Shown: piece by piece, positions 8,226 through 16,014 of the stretch
Layout: the number at the start of each line of letters is the position of its first letter
How positions within the stretch are numbered: position 1 is the stretch's first letter
Source: Bacteroidota bacterium
Lineage (GTDB): Bacteria > Bacteroidota > Bacteroidia > Flavobacteriales_C > GCA-002722245
Reading direction: 5' to 3'
NCBI GenBank assembly: GCA_026390935.1
Contig: JAPLEZ010000134.1
Coordinates: forward strand, 1-54,111
Length of the DNA stretch: 54,111 nt
The notes under the pieces: model-generated
Seen by the model: only the letters and a program-made list of their open reading frames with translations
What the model was told of the DNA's origin: nothing
Databases searched by the model: none
Translations under genes and position numbers: made by a program

Positions 8226-8317
8226 TCACGAATTTCAATAAAATTTTAATCGCTATTGCAGTAATAGTAGTGATTGTTATAGTCATGCAAATTATTGCTT
8301 GGAGTAACCTTGTTTAA
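8225..8317 (+). other. Possible 30-codon membrane peptide or relic
   Basis: Directly after the proC stop an open stretch of 30 codons reads ITNFNKILIAIAVIVVIVIV and then MQIIAWSNLV before TAA. It looks like one membrane helix with charged residues only at its head. No ATG, GTG or TTG starts the full helix; the only Met is inside it. It may be a small protein with a rare start (ATC or ATT), a decayed gene, or chance. Confidence 0.2.
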
Positions 8318-8341
8318 AATAAATTTGGCTCTGGTAATTTC

Positions 8342-8522
8342 AAAAAATCCCTCTTCCCCTCACACCATAAGCCTTCACGCTCTCCCTTTTATCAAAGGGA
8401 GAAGAGCATTCCCCATCCATACTTGTGCTAAACTTTTCAAACGAAAGGGCAACTAACTGACTTCCTCCTTTGGAAAAGGAGGAGTGCGAAGGCTTTTGGT
8501 GTGATGGCAAGGAGGATTTAAA
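8342..8522. repeat. Palindromic element C (hairpins inside, stalks outside)
   Basis: The left arm (about 8346-8404) and right arm (about 8461-8519) are imperfect reverse complements. Each arm has a stalk and a hairpin. The left stalk has CACACCATAAGCCTTCACGC and its hairpin is CTCCCTTTTATCAAAGGGAG. The right hairpin is CTCCTTTGGAAAAGGAG and its stalk is GCGAAGGCTTTTGGTGTGA. The arms point stalk-outward, the reverse of elements A and B. It lies between convergent proC and the acyltransferase and ends 3 bp before the acyltransferase stop. It probably also acts as a transcription stop for both genes. Confidence 0.75.
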
Positions 8523-8524
8523 AA

Positions 8525-9574
8525 CTAAACCTTTTTTACTTTCAATCCCGCCCACAAACTCACAGGAAAAACAACCCAAACTGCAAAGGCTGCAAGCCAA
8601 GGTAAACTCAACGCTTGCACAACAACAAAAGAAAGTACCATCCAGTAAACCGGAAAAAACAAAGTGCAAAATCCATATTTCACAGAGGGAAAAAACTCAT
8701 CTCTTCCCGTTAATTTCTCAGCTAGTTTATCAATGAGAAAATACAAAGGACGATGAACGAGCAACAAAGGAAAGGACAGTGCATCATTGATCCATTGAAA
8801 TTTTCTTTTTGGTGCCCTTTCGCTGTTCAATTTTGATTTTTCAATCTCCACCAAATGCTTTCCCGACAAGGGTTCCAACGCAGCAATATTTCTTCGCATG
8901 GTTTTATCTGATTCCTCGTAACCTTCTTTTTCCAAATGCAAAACCATTGTGCGCAATTCCGCTTCAACAAGTGCTGTGAGCACATTAATTCTATCGCCCG
9001 AACCCGAGTATTCCCGAGCTACCTTTTGCACCGAAATAGGCTCGCCGTAATCAATCCACACGTCGGAACGAAAACCCATATGATCCGAATAATTCAATCC
9101 TACAGGCACAATGTGCAAATCTAAATTGGGATATTTTTCTACTGCGCCCAAGGCAATTCGAGCCATACCTTTTTTCAAAGGAAACATGTGTTTGTGCGGT
9201 TCACAAGTGCCTTCGGGAAAAATCAAAACCCACTTATTTTCGGCAAGCGTTTGATAACACCAAGTGAACACTTCACCATTGTTTTTTACTCCAGTACCGT
9301 CTTGTGCTCGGTAAATGGGCACTATATTCAATCCCTTTAAAATTTTTCCAACTATAGGATTTTTAAAAGCATCGGATCGCGCCAAAAAATAGGCCTGCTT
9401 ATTCATTTGATACACTACAAGCACTGCATCCAAAAATGCATTTTGATGGTTCACCGCTAATAAAACTGGCTTATCCAAAGGCAAATTTTTTGTACCAGAA
9501 ACATTCACCCTGCGGTAATACAAGGGCAAAGTGATTTTAACCAAACGATGAAGTATGTAGTAAATTAAATTCAT
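8525..9574 (-). CDS. Lysophospholipid acyltransferase family protein (PlsC-like)
   Basis: This is a membrane-associated acyltransferase of phospholipid synthesis. The family motifs are clear: NHQNAFLDA (the NHX4D catalytic motif, about 42-50), an Arg-containing ARSDAFKNPIVGKILKGLNIVPIYR, FPEGTCEPHKHMFPLKKG (the substrate-binding EGT motif), and the fourth block IVPVGLNY. Near the C-terminus (about 300-345) are two hydrophobic segments, FFPVYWMVLSFVVVQAL and LPWLAAFAVWVVFPVSLWAG. The 349 residues are longer than classic PlsC (about 240) because of these tail helices, a form common in Bacteroidota. The acceptor lipid is unknown. It follows a 149-residue membrane protein 9 bp upstream, so the two probably form an operon. 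Confidence 0.88.
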   Translation of the reverse strand: MNLIYYILHRLVKITLPLYYRRVNVSGTKNLPLDKPVLLAVNHQNAFLDAVLVVYQMNKQAYFLARSDAFKNPIVGKILKGLNIVPIYRAQDGTGVKNNGEVFTWCYQTLAENKWVLIFPEGTCEPHKHMFPLKKGMARIALGAVEKYPNLDLHIVPVGLNYSDHMGFRSDVWIDYGEPISVQKVAREYSGSGDRINVLTALVEAELRTMVLHLEKEGYEESDKTMRRNIAALEPLSGKHLVEIEKSKLNSERAPKRKFQWINDALSFPLLLVHRPLYFLIDKLAEKLTGRDEFFPSVKYGFCTLFFPVYWMVLSFVVVQALSLPWLAAFAVWVVFPVSLWAGLKVKKV

Positions 9575-9583
9575 TGATGAATT

Positions 9584-10033
9584 TTAAGCCAATTCCAAAT
9601 CCCGTAAAACATTGGCTTTCGTAGGTCGAAGAACGACGAACGTTGCAACAAGCACCAATACCAATCCGATAAAAATGAAATTACAAGTAAAGAAATACGC
9701 CACTACACAAAATATAGAAGCCGCTTCCAGCATAGCAAATCGAATAATCAACGCAGTAGAATAATCACCCAGTTTCTGCCTCAGATTGTTACTTTGCTGT
9801 ATTTCCTTCAACTTAGTTTTGAATAAAAAAGTCCCCATACCTATTGCTCCTCCAACAACCAACAGAGCCATAACGAGAAACATATTATTGATATCATCCT
9901 TTTCAGAATCCATTGCTCTGCCGTTTAACGCCAACAAGGCAATACCAGCAAACAAAAGCTGTCCAAGCACCAATGCACCGTGCAACACCGTTAACGTTCG
10001 GAGATATTTCTTTGAAATAATTTGCGTAAACAT
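9584..10033 (-). CDS. Four-helix membrane protein of unknown function
   Basis: The 149 residues are arranged as four membrane helices: about 18-37 (LHGALVLGQLLFAGIALLAL), 50-68 (MFLVMALLVVGGAIGMGTFL), 95-114 (LIIRFAMLEAASIFCVVAYF) and 117-135 (CNFIFIGLVLVLVATFVVLR). A basic/polar loop KTKLKEIQQSNNLRQKLGD lies between helices 2 and 3. I recognise no domain, although small proteins of this shape often sit beside lipid genes in Bacteroidota. The 9-bp gap to the acyltransferase suggests a shared transcript and perhaps a shared membrane role. Confidence 0.75.
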   Translation of the reverse strand: MFTQIISKKYLRTLTVLHGALVLGQLLFAGIALLALNGRAMDSEKDDINNMFLVMALLVVGGAIGMGTFLFKTKLKEIQQSNNLRQKLGDYSTALIIRFAMLEAASIFCVVAYFFTCNFIFIGLVLVLVATFVVLRPTKANVLRDLELA

Positions 10034-10108
10034 AGAAACGAGTTAAAAGAATTCGACCTCAAGATAAAAACATTTTGTGATAACTTATTTTGAACTTACC
10101 TTTAATGC

Positions 10109-10300
10109 ATGTTCACTGAAGGCAGACTTTACTTTATTTTATTTTTTGTTGTGGCTTTTATTGGCGGATTAATTTTCGCTTACCGTAAAGACATAAAAAA
10201 CAATCCGAAAATTTTTAAAGGAGCGTCGCGAATTTTGATTTACATTTTAATCTGCCTTGTAGTATTTACAGGCATTGTGAAACTACTTCGTTTTTTTTAG
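10109..10300 (+). CDS. Small two-helix membrane protein
   Basis: This 63-residue protein has two membrane segments, about 8-24 (FILFFVVAFIGGLIFAY) and 41-60 (RILIYILICLVVFTGIVKLL), with the basic linker RKDIKNNPKIFKGAS between them. Its function is unknown, but the regular design and ATG start make it more convincing than a chance frame. The stop overlaps the mutS stop on the other strand by 4 bp, with no terminator between them. Confidence 0.65.
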   Translation: MFTEGRLYFILFFVVAFIGGLIFAYRKDIKNNPKIFKGASRILIYILICLVVFTGIVKLLRFF

Positions 10301-12912
10301 TTCCCCAATCTCTTTTTAATTTCACTCAACTTCATCAATGCTTCCACTGGAGTAAGCGTATTAATATTCAAGCGCGTTAAATCATCGCGAATTTCTTCCA
10401 ACACAGGATCATCCAGCTGAATAAAACTCAATTGCATTCCTGAAGTTGCATCGGGTTTTATTTTTTCACGCAAATCATTTCCTCCTTCACGCTGTTTCTC
10501 TAAACGCTCCAAAACTGCATTGGCATTGGATATTACCAACTTCGGCAATCCAGCCAGTTTCGCCACATGAATACCAAAGCTATGTTCACTTCCACCTTGC
10601 GCTAGTTTTCGCAGGAAAATTATTTTGCCCTCAATTTCTTTTACCGATACATTGAAGTTTTTAATGCGCGAAAAAATATTCGTCATTTCATTCAACTCGT
10701 GGTAATGGGTAGCGAAGAGTGTTTTCGCTTTAAACAAAGGATATTCATGCAAATACTCGGCAATGGACCAGGCGATGGAAATTCCATCGTAAGTGCTAGT
10801 GCCTCTACCAATCTCATCCAGCAAAATCAAGGAGCGCTCCGACAAATTATTGAGAATATTTGCTGTTTCATTCATCTCTACCATGAAGGTAGATTCGCCC
10901 GTTGAAATATTATCCGATGCGCCAACACGTGTGAAAATTTTATCAACCACTCCCATTTTCACCTGCTTTGCCGGAACATAAGAACCAATTTGCGCCATTA
11001 AAACAATCAATGCTGTTTGACGCAGCAAAGCAGATTTTCCCGACATGTTCGGACCGGTAACCATGATGATTTGCTGCATTTGGTCATCGAGATAAATATC
11101 GTTAGCCACATATTTTTCTCCAACCGGCAGATTTTTTTCAATCACCGGATGTCTTCCGTCTTTGATATCAATGATCAATGAATCATCAACTTCCGGACGA
11201 ACATAATCGTAATCCAAAGCTTGCTTTGCAAAGCCCGACAGGCAATCCAGCGTGGCCACTAAATCAGAATTCCTTTGTAAAGCCACAATGTAATCGGCAG
11301 CATTCGACACCAATTCGTTGAATAAAGCAAATTCAATTCCGTTGATTTTATCTTCCGCTTCTAAAATTTTTGTTTCAAAAATTTTGAGTTCCTCAGTAAT
11401 ATATCGTTCAGCATTCACCAGTGTTTGCTTGCGAATCCATGTTTCGGGAACTTTGTCTTTATGTGTGTTTCGAACTTCTATGTAGTAACCAAAAACATTA
11501 TTAAAAGCAATTTTCAAAGAGCTGATACCTGTGCTTTCGCTCTCCCGTTGCTGAACTTCGAGCAAGTAATTTTTTGAATCGGTAGATAGTTTTCTGTACT
11601 CATCCAGCTCAGCGTGCACGCCATCAGCAATCAACCGTCCTTTGCCAACAATAGAAGGTGCGTCAGGATACAAAACCTTTTCAACTTTTTGTACAAAAGC
11701 AGAAAGCGCATCCATCTCATCCAACAAAATTTTAAATTCAATGTTGGCTGAATCATTGAAGGATTTTAATTTTTCAATGCACTGCAATGAATATTTCAAA
11801 TTCCATATTTCACGTGGAGAAACCCGTCCCATCGCAATTTTAGAAGCGATACGCTCAATATCAGAAATGCTTGATAAGATCTTTCTTATTTCATCAGCAG
11901 CATCTTTGTTTTCCAACAAATGTCCAACGAGAGCGTGACGATAAGTGATTTTATCTTTGTCCTTCAAAGGAAGTACCATCCATTTGCGCAACATTCTACC
12001 GCCCATTGGTGTAAGTGTTTGATCAATTACATCCAAAAGCGTTATGGCTCCGGGATTGGCTGAATACACCAACTCCAAGTTGCGAATTGTAAAAGGATCC
12101 AGCCACACAAAATCATCGCTTACAATCTTGGAAATTTTATTGATGTGCGCGAGTTTGTCTTGTTGATTGAAATGCAAATAGTGAATAATAGAACCAGTGG
12201 CAGTTACCGCCAAAGGCTCCTTTTCAATGCCAAAACCTTTTAAACTATCGGTCTCAAAAATCTTTTGAATTTGTTCCTTCGCATAATCAGTTCCATACAC
12301 CCAATCCTCCAAACCGTAGGTGTAGTATCGTCCACCAAAAAGCTCGGTAAAGCGTTGCAATTTATTTTTTTGAAAGAGAACTTCTTTGGGTAAAAAACTA
12401 TTTAATGTTTTGGAGATGTATCCAAATTCTCCTTCGGTCACGTAAAATTCTCCTGTGCTAATATCAACGAGCGCCAAGCCAGCTCTGTTTTTATCAATGC
12501 AAACGCTGGCTAAATAATTATTGCTTTTATGATCCAATACTTTATCACTCATGGCAACACCGGGAGTCACCACTTCGGTAACACCACGTTTTACAATGGT
12601 TTTAGTCATTTTAGGATCTTCCAGCTGATCGCACACGGCAACACGCTGTCCGGCTTTCACCAGCTTAGGTAAATATGTTTCCAGGGAATGATGTGGAAAG
12701 CCCGCCAACGCAACTTCTGAAGCAGTGCCATTGGAACGCTTGGTCAATACAATTCCAAGAATTTTGGAAGTCTTGACAGCATCTTCATTGAAGGTTTCAT
12801 AGAAATCCCCAACACGAAAAAGCACTAGGGCGTCAGGATACTTTTCCTTGACGCCATAGTATTGCTTCATTAATGGCGTTTCATTTTTATCTTTGGTCAG
12901 CTGCTCAGTCAA
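10297..12912 (-). CDS. mutS: DNA mismatch repair protein MutS
   Basis: MutS recognises mismatches and starts repair. The N-terminal domain holds the mismatch-reading FxE motif within FRVGDFYETFNEDA (about 33-46). The core and clamp follow, and the ATPase has Walker A TGPNMSGKSALLRQ (about 620), the ABC-type signature region STFMVEMNETANIL, Walker B LILLDEIGRGTSTYDG and the ATHYHEL His. The 871 residues match MutS1. The C-terminal LTPVEALMKLSEIKKRL is the usual dimer/MutL tail. The start is TTG at 12912; no in-frame ATG lies upstream, and the next Met is at residue 15, where homologues also align (LMKQYYGVKEKYPDA). mutL is not in the window. Confidence 0.95.
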   Translation of the reverse strand: MTEQLTKDKNETPLMKQYYGVKEKYPDALVLFRVGDFYETFNEDAVKTSKILGIVLTKRSNGTASEVALAGFPHHSLETYLPKLVKAGQRVAVCDQLEDPKMTKTIVKRGVTEVVTPGVAMSDKVLDHKSNNYLASVCIDKNRAGLALVDISTGEFYVTEGEFGYISKTLNSFLPKEVLFQKNKLQRFTELFGGRYYTYGLEDWVYGTDYAKEQIQKIFETDSLKGFGIEKEPLAVTATGSIIHYLHFNQQDKLAHINKISKIVSDDFVWLDPFTIRNLELVYSANPGAITLLDVIDQTLTPMGGRMLRKWMVLPLKDKDKITYRHALVGHLLENKDAADEIRKILSSISDIERIASKIAMGRVSPREIWNLKYSLQCIEKLKSFNDSANIEFKILLDEMDALSAFVQKVEKVLYPDAPSIVGKGRLIADGVHAELDEYRKLSTDSKNYLLEVQQRESESTGISSLKIAFNNVFGYYIEVRNTHKDKVPETWIRKQTLVNAERYITEELKIFETKILEAEDKINGIEFALFNELVSNAADYIVALQRNSDLVATLDCLSGFAKQALDYDYVRPEVDDSLIIDIKDGRHPVIEKNLPVGEKYVANDIYLDDQMQQIIMVTGPNMSGKSALLRQTALIVLMAQIGSYVPAKQVKMGVVDKIFTRVGASDNISTGESTFMVEMNETANILNNLSERSLILLDEIGRGTSTYDGISIAWSIAEYLHEYPLFKAKTLFATHYHELNEMTNIFSRIKNFNVSVKEIEGKIIFLRKLAQGGSEHSFGIHVAKLAGLPKLVISNANAVLERLEKQREGGNDLREKIKPDATSGMQLSFIQLDDPVLEEIRDDLTRLNINTLTPVEALMKLSEIKKRLGN

Positions 12913-12991
12913 AATACAATGGGATTACAAAGTAAATTTAGCAAAGTAGGTAGGTAATGAAGGAAATAGCAGTCATATAATATTAACATTT

Positions 12992-13525
12992 ATGAAGAAA
13001 TTATCCATGGATGAATTGAACCGCATGTCGGTACAAGAATTCAAACAAGCACAAAAAACGCCGATCGTCATTATTTTAGATAACATTAGAAGCTTGAATA
13101 ACATTGGCGCTATATTCCGAACAGCCGATGCATTTTTACTGGAAGGCATCTATTTATGTGGCATCACAGCCACTCCACCACATCGTGAAATTCAAAAAAC
13201 AGCTTTGGGCGCAACAGAATCAGTGAACTGGAAGCACTTTGAAAACATCAGTGATGCTGTGGAAGCACTCAAAAAAGAGCACTTCAAAATCATATCTATA
13301 GAACAAGTGGAGAATCCGATTTACCTGAACGATTTCCAACCCAACAAAGGAGAAAAATATGCCATTGTATTAGGCAATGAAGTTGAAGGTGTGAGTCAGG
13401 ATGTAATCAACCAAAGTGATTATTGCATAGAAGTTCCTCAATTGGGCACAAAGCATTCATTGAATGTTTCTGTTTGCGCAGGAATATTGATTTGGGATTT
13501 GTTTGTGAAGATGCGCACCTTGTAA
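12992..13525 (+). CDS. SpoU/TrmH family RNA 2'-O-methyltransferase
   Basis: This is a SAM-dependent enzyme with the trefoil knot, acting on tRNA or rRNA ribose. The three SPOUT motifs are present: N-x-G-A-I-x-R in LNNIGAIFRTADAF (about 36-49), YAIVLGNEVEGVSQDVI (about 127-143), and VPQLGTKHSLNVSVCAGILIW (about 151-171). At 177 residues it is the short form without an extra RNA-binding domain; a short basic/helical head (MKKLSMDELNRMSVQEFK) replaces it. The site modified cannot be inferred. The stop codon touches the left arm of palindrome D. Confidence 0.88.
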   Translation: MKKLSMDELNRMSVQEFKQAQKTPIVIILDNIRSLNNIGAIFRTADAFLLEGIYLCGITATPPHREIQKTALGATESVNWKHFENISDAVEALKKEHFKIISIEQVENPIYLNDFQPNKGEKYAIVLGNEVEGVSQDVINQSDYCIEVPQLGTKHSLNVSVCAGILIWDLFVKMRTL

Positions 13526-13708
13526 AATCCCTCTTGCCATCGCACAGCATCCCAACACACTCTCCCTTTTTTCAAAGGGAGAAGTGCACCACCTGCTAAA
13601 CATATTCAAAAATGCACTTCAAAGAATGGGCCGCTAACTTCGTGCGCAGGCCCGAGCTAAGAGGCGAGCGTGCGAAAGGCTTTAGTGCGTTGGCAGCATC
13701 TCTTAGCT
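13524..13708. repeat. Palindromic element D (relative of C) with a second dyad
   Basis: This occupies the first half of a 415-bp gene-free gap between convergent trmH-like and ompA genes. The left arm (13524-13582) is a close relative of the left arm of element C: AAAATCCCTCTT, then a hairpin CTCCCTTTTTTCAAAGGGAG. The right side (about 13653-13708) carries the stalk GCGTGCGAAAGGCTTTAGTG flanked by a perfect 10-bp inverted repeat, GAGCTAAGAG (13653-13662) and CTCTTAGCTC (13699-13708). It looks like one C-type arm paired with a different hairpin type, so it is a hybrid or decayed copy. Confidence 0.65.
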
Positions 13709-13718
13709 CTTGATTTTT

Positions 13719-13875
13719 TGTTACTTTTTCATCAAGGAAAAAGTAAAAGAAATGAGGCTGAAAGCCTCAATAAAAGATTCCGCGAAGTCAAAACACCAAA
13801 GCCATTGTCTATGGCTTTTCCTCTTAATATCAAATGCTAAACTTCACGGAGCAAGTGTGCATTTCACAATGACGT
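13719..13875. repeat. Further hairpins in the trmH-ompA gap
   Basis: TTACTTTTT (13720-13728) and AAAAAGTAA (13738-13746) form a 9-bp hairpin. Next, GAGGCTGAAAGCCTC is a short dyad. Then ATTCCGCGAAGT and ACTTCACGGAGC (near 13778 and 13845) enclose a smaller hairpin AAAGCCATTGTCTATGGCTTT. ATTCCGC and CGGAGC also occur in element E (20865-21013), so this is probably a decayed E-type copy. A 71-codon plus-strand frame across it has no convincing protein features. Confidence 0.5.
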
Positions 13876-13891
13876 ATGGAGTAAAACAAAA

Positions 13892-13917
13892 AACGCCCCT
13901 GGTTTCCCAGAGGCGTT
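13892..13917 (-). terminator. Terminator of ompA
   Basis: AACGCC and GGCGTT close a stem with CTGG/CCAG near the loop (one bulge on each side). Read on the minus strand it ends in GGCGTTTTTTG, a T run right after the stem, 24 bp past the ompA stop. Confidence 0.75.
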
Positions 13918-13940
13918 CTTGCTAAATTATTCTTCGACTA

Positions 13941-15377
13941 TTATTTTCCGATTGAGAAGTCAACTCTTCTGTCAACGATAGATCCATTACCTTTAGTAAG
14001 AACATCTGCGTTTCCTTTAGAATCAGTAACCAATCTCGCTTTGTCGATTCCGTAAACTTTCACTAAGTGATTTACAACCGCCTCAGCACGTTTAAGAGCT
14101 AATTTTTTGTTGTATTCAGGAGAACCTACGTTATCTGCGTGACCAACTACTACCAGTTTCAACTTCGGATTAGCTTTCAAAGCCTGAGCGATAGTTGTCA
14201 TTGCAGGGTAGTTGTTGTATTCAACTACTGTAGAGTTAACCTGGAAGTAGATAGATGGTAAACCAGATGGTTGGTATGCAGAACCTCCGTCAGTTTTCGC
14301 AGGAGCAATCGCACTTCCACCAGTTTGGATAGTAACACCTTTAGCATCTACTTGAGCACCTTTAGCAGTGTTTGGCTCCAAGTCTCTGCTATCACCTACA
14401 CCGTCACCGTCAGCATCAACCTCAACACCATTTTCGTTCACTTTAGCACCATTTGCAGAGAAACGCTCTTGGTCCATGTAATCAGGTACACCGTCACCAT
14501 CAGTATCAACTGAAGTACCGTCACCGTATGCTTTAGCTCCTTTAGGAGTATTGTTGTCTTTGTCATATTTATCAGCAATTCCATCACCGTCTTTGTCACC
14601 AAATCCGTCAATCAACTCACTAACCGCAGCTAATTTTTCTTCCATTGCAGAAGCATCAGTTACTTGAGCTTTTCCACTGAAGCTATAAACCGCTCCTAAA
14701 GATGAATATGTGTAGCTGTCTTTTCTTGTTCCTAAAACAATAGCATCAAATTTATCAGTGTTTAAGTATCTAACACTTGATTCTAATGTAATGCCAAGGT
14801 GGCTGTTTATTTTGTATTTCAAACCAAAACCAACTGGAAAAACAACTTCTCTCGTTGCTTTGTCTTTAGTCCAGTTTAAATCTGAATAACCCTGATAAGC
14901 AATTAGTTTATTAGTTTTTAATTCATGAAGTGTACTTCTGAATGAGTTCAAACCTAAACCTAGGTATGCATAAGAAGTCAATTTGCTTTTCCCAACCTTT
15001 GTAGGGAAGAACATATTGCTTAAATTCAAATGAACGTTCAATGTAGGCTCAATGAATCCACCATCAAAATACATGTTTTTTTGTCTGTTTGAACCATGGA
15101 AATCTCCCCAGTTCAATTGTCCCTGCAAAGCAAAAACAGGAGAAAAAGTATACATCGCATTCACACCAGCTCCCCATCCTTGTTCGCTGTGATATTTCAA
15201 TGCAACTCCTAAATTATATTGTTTGATATCAGTGTAAGTTAATACTGATGCAACGTTAACTCCTACGGATAGTTTATCCAAGAAAGAAGCTTTCTTAGTT
15301 GTATCAACCTGAGCTGATAACGAATTTAAGCCGATCATTGCTGCTAAGCCTAAAGTTATTTGTGATTTGAATTTCAT
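13941..15377 (-). CDS. OmpA family protein with thrombospondin type 3 repeats
   Basis: This is a predicted outer-membrane protein that anchors the membrane to peptidoglycan. The signal peptide is about 1-22 (ends LSAQ). A beta-barrel domain spans about 25-220. Then come Ca-binding-type repeats at about 240-335, with DKDGDGIADKYD, DTDGDGVPDYMD and DADGDGVGDSRD. The OmpA C-terminal domain is about 365-478, with VVVGHADNVGSPEYNKKLALKRAEAVVNHL, whose Asp and Arg bind diaminopimelate in the family. The 478-residue length is normal. It has its own promoter (15414-15444) and terminator (13892-13917), as expected for an abundant protein. Confidence 0.92.
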   Translation of the reverse strand: MKFKSQITLGLAAMIGLNSLSAQVDTTKKASFLDKLSVGVNVASVLTYTDIKQYNLGVALKYHSEQGWGAGVNAMYTFSPVFALQGQLNWGDFHGSNRQKNMYFDGGFIEPTLNVHLNLSNMFFPTKVGKSKLTSYAYLGLGLNSFRSTLHELKTNKLIAYQGYSDLNWTKDKATREVVFPVGFGLKYKINSHLGITLESSVRYLNTDKFDAIVLGTRKDSYTYSSLGAVYSFSGKAQVTDASAMEEKLAAVSELIDGFGDKDGDGIADKYDKDNNTPKGAKAYGDGTSVDTDGDGVPDYMDQERFSANGAKVNENGVEVDADGDGVGDSRDLEPNTAKGAQVDAKGVTIQTGGSAIAPAKTDGGSAYQPSGLPSIYFQVNSTVVEYNNYPAMTTIAQALKANPKLKLVVVGHADNVGSPEYNKKLALKRAEAVVNHLVKVYGIDKARLVTDSKGNADVLTKGNGSIVDRRVDFSIGK

Positions 15378-15413
15378 GGTTTGAATAATTTAGTATTCCT
15401 GTTAATTTGAGTG

Positions 15414-15444
15414 CAATAATAAAGAATGTTTTATTTTTTACAAA
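15414..15444 (-). promoter_or_regulatory. Bacteroidota-type promoter of ompA
   Basis: On the minus strand TTTG (15441-15444) is followed by exactly 19 bases and then TATTATTG (15414-15421), close to the Bacteroidota consensus TTTG-N19-TAnnTTTG with one mismatch. It would start transcription about 30 bp before the ompA ATG. The -33 box overlaps one arm of the 15424-15450 dyad. Confidence 0.7.
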
Positions 15445-15450
15445 ACATTC
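15424..15450. promoter_or_regulatory. Perfect 9-bp dyad between folK and ompA
   Basis: GAATGTTTT (15424-15432) and AAAACATTC (15442-15450) are perfect inverted repeats 9 bp apart. They span the ompA promoter spacer and touch the folK stop. They may be a weak folK terminator, an operator controlling ompA, or both. Confidence 0.45.
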
Positions 15451-15952
15451 ACGTTTTTTTTTCTATATATATACTTACTTGCAATGAGTCCCCGCATTCC
15501 CCTAACAGTTCAAGCATTGATTTTTTTAAAATCGGATGTTGAACGTTTCCATCAATTTCAACTAAAGGTATCAAAGCAAATAAGCGATCTGCAAGCTTTG
15601 TATGTGGAATTATTAACTCTGCAGTATTAACAACCTCACTTCCATACAGCAAAACATCTATGTCAATTACGCGAGAAGAATAACCTTCAAATCCACTCCT
15701 AACGCGACCTACAAGTGCCTCCATGAATTTAATTTTCTCCAAAATTTCATACGGTTCCAAATCACACGCAATTTTAATCACCTGATTCAAAAACTGTAAT
15801 TCACTACTGAATCCCCAAGGTTCGGTTTCATAAACAGACGACACTTTTATAATTCCCCCAAGCTCAGTTTGTATGCAATTACGAGCCTTGGATAGATTTT
15901 CTTCTCTGTTTCCAAGATTAGTCCCCAATAAAAGAAATAGCTCTTTTTTCAT
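15449..15952 (-). CDS. folK: 2-amino-4-hydroxy-6-hydroxymethyldihydropteridine pyrophosphokinase (HPPK)
   Basis: FolK moves a pyrophosphate from ATP to the pterin in folate synthesis. Seen here are FLLLGTNLGNREENL (about 5-19), SSVYETEPWGF (about 38-48, the loop that closes over the pterin), LEALVGR-like FMEALVGRVRSG, and the signature RVIDIDVLLYG (about 94-104), whose two Asp bind the magnesium ions. The 167 residues are normal for a single-domain HPPK. It stands alone here, away from folC (1623) and other folate genes, and runs back-to-back with sppA. Confidence 0.93.
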   Translation of the reverse strand: MKKELFLLLGTNLGNREENLSKARNCIQTELGGIIKVSSVYETEPWGFSSELQFLNQVIKIACDLEPYEILEKIKFMEALVGRVRSGFEGYSSRVIDIDVLLYGSEVVNTAELIIPHTKLADRLFALIPLVEIDGNVQHPILKKSMLELLGECGDSLQVSIYIEKKT

Positions 15953-16014
15953 TTCGGCGACTAAGGTAGTCGAGAAACAACAAAAAAGAGATATTTTTGA
16001 CGCAAAGAAAAAAT

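Noticed and set aside
8470-8736. 88-codon plus-strand frame opposite the acyltransferase end
   Set aside because: It is antisense to a well-supported gene and built partly from palindrome C; the Lys/Gln/Ser-rich product looks like a shadow frame.
13710-13925. 71-codon plus-strand frame upstream of ompA
   Set aside because: It lies across hairpins and the ompA terminator, reads as repeat-derived sequence and has no signal, helix pattern or conserved motif.
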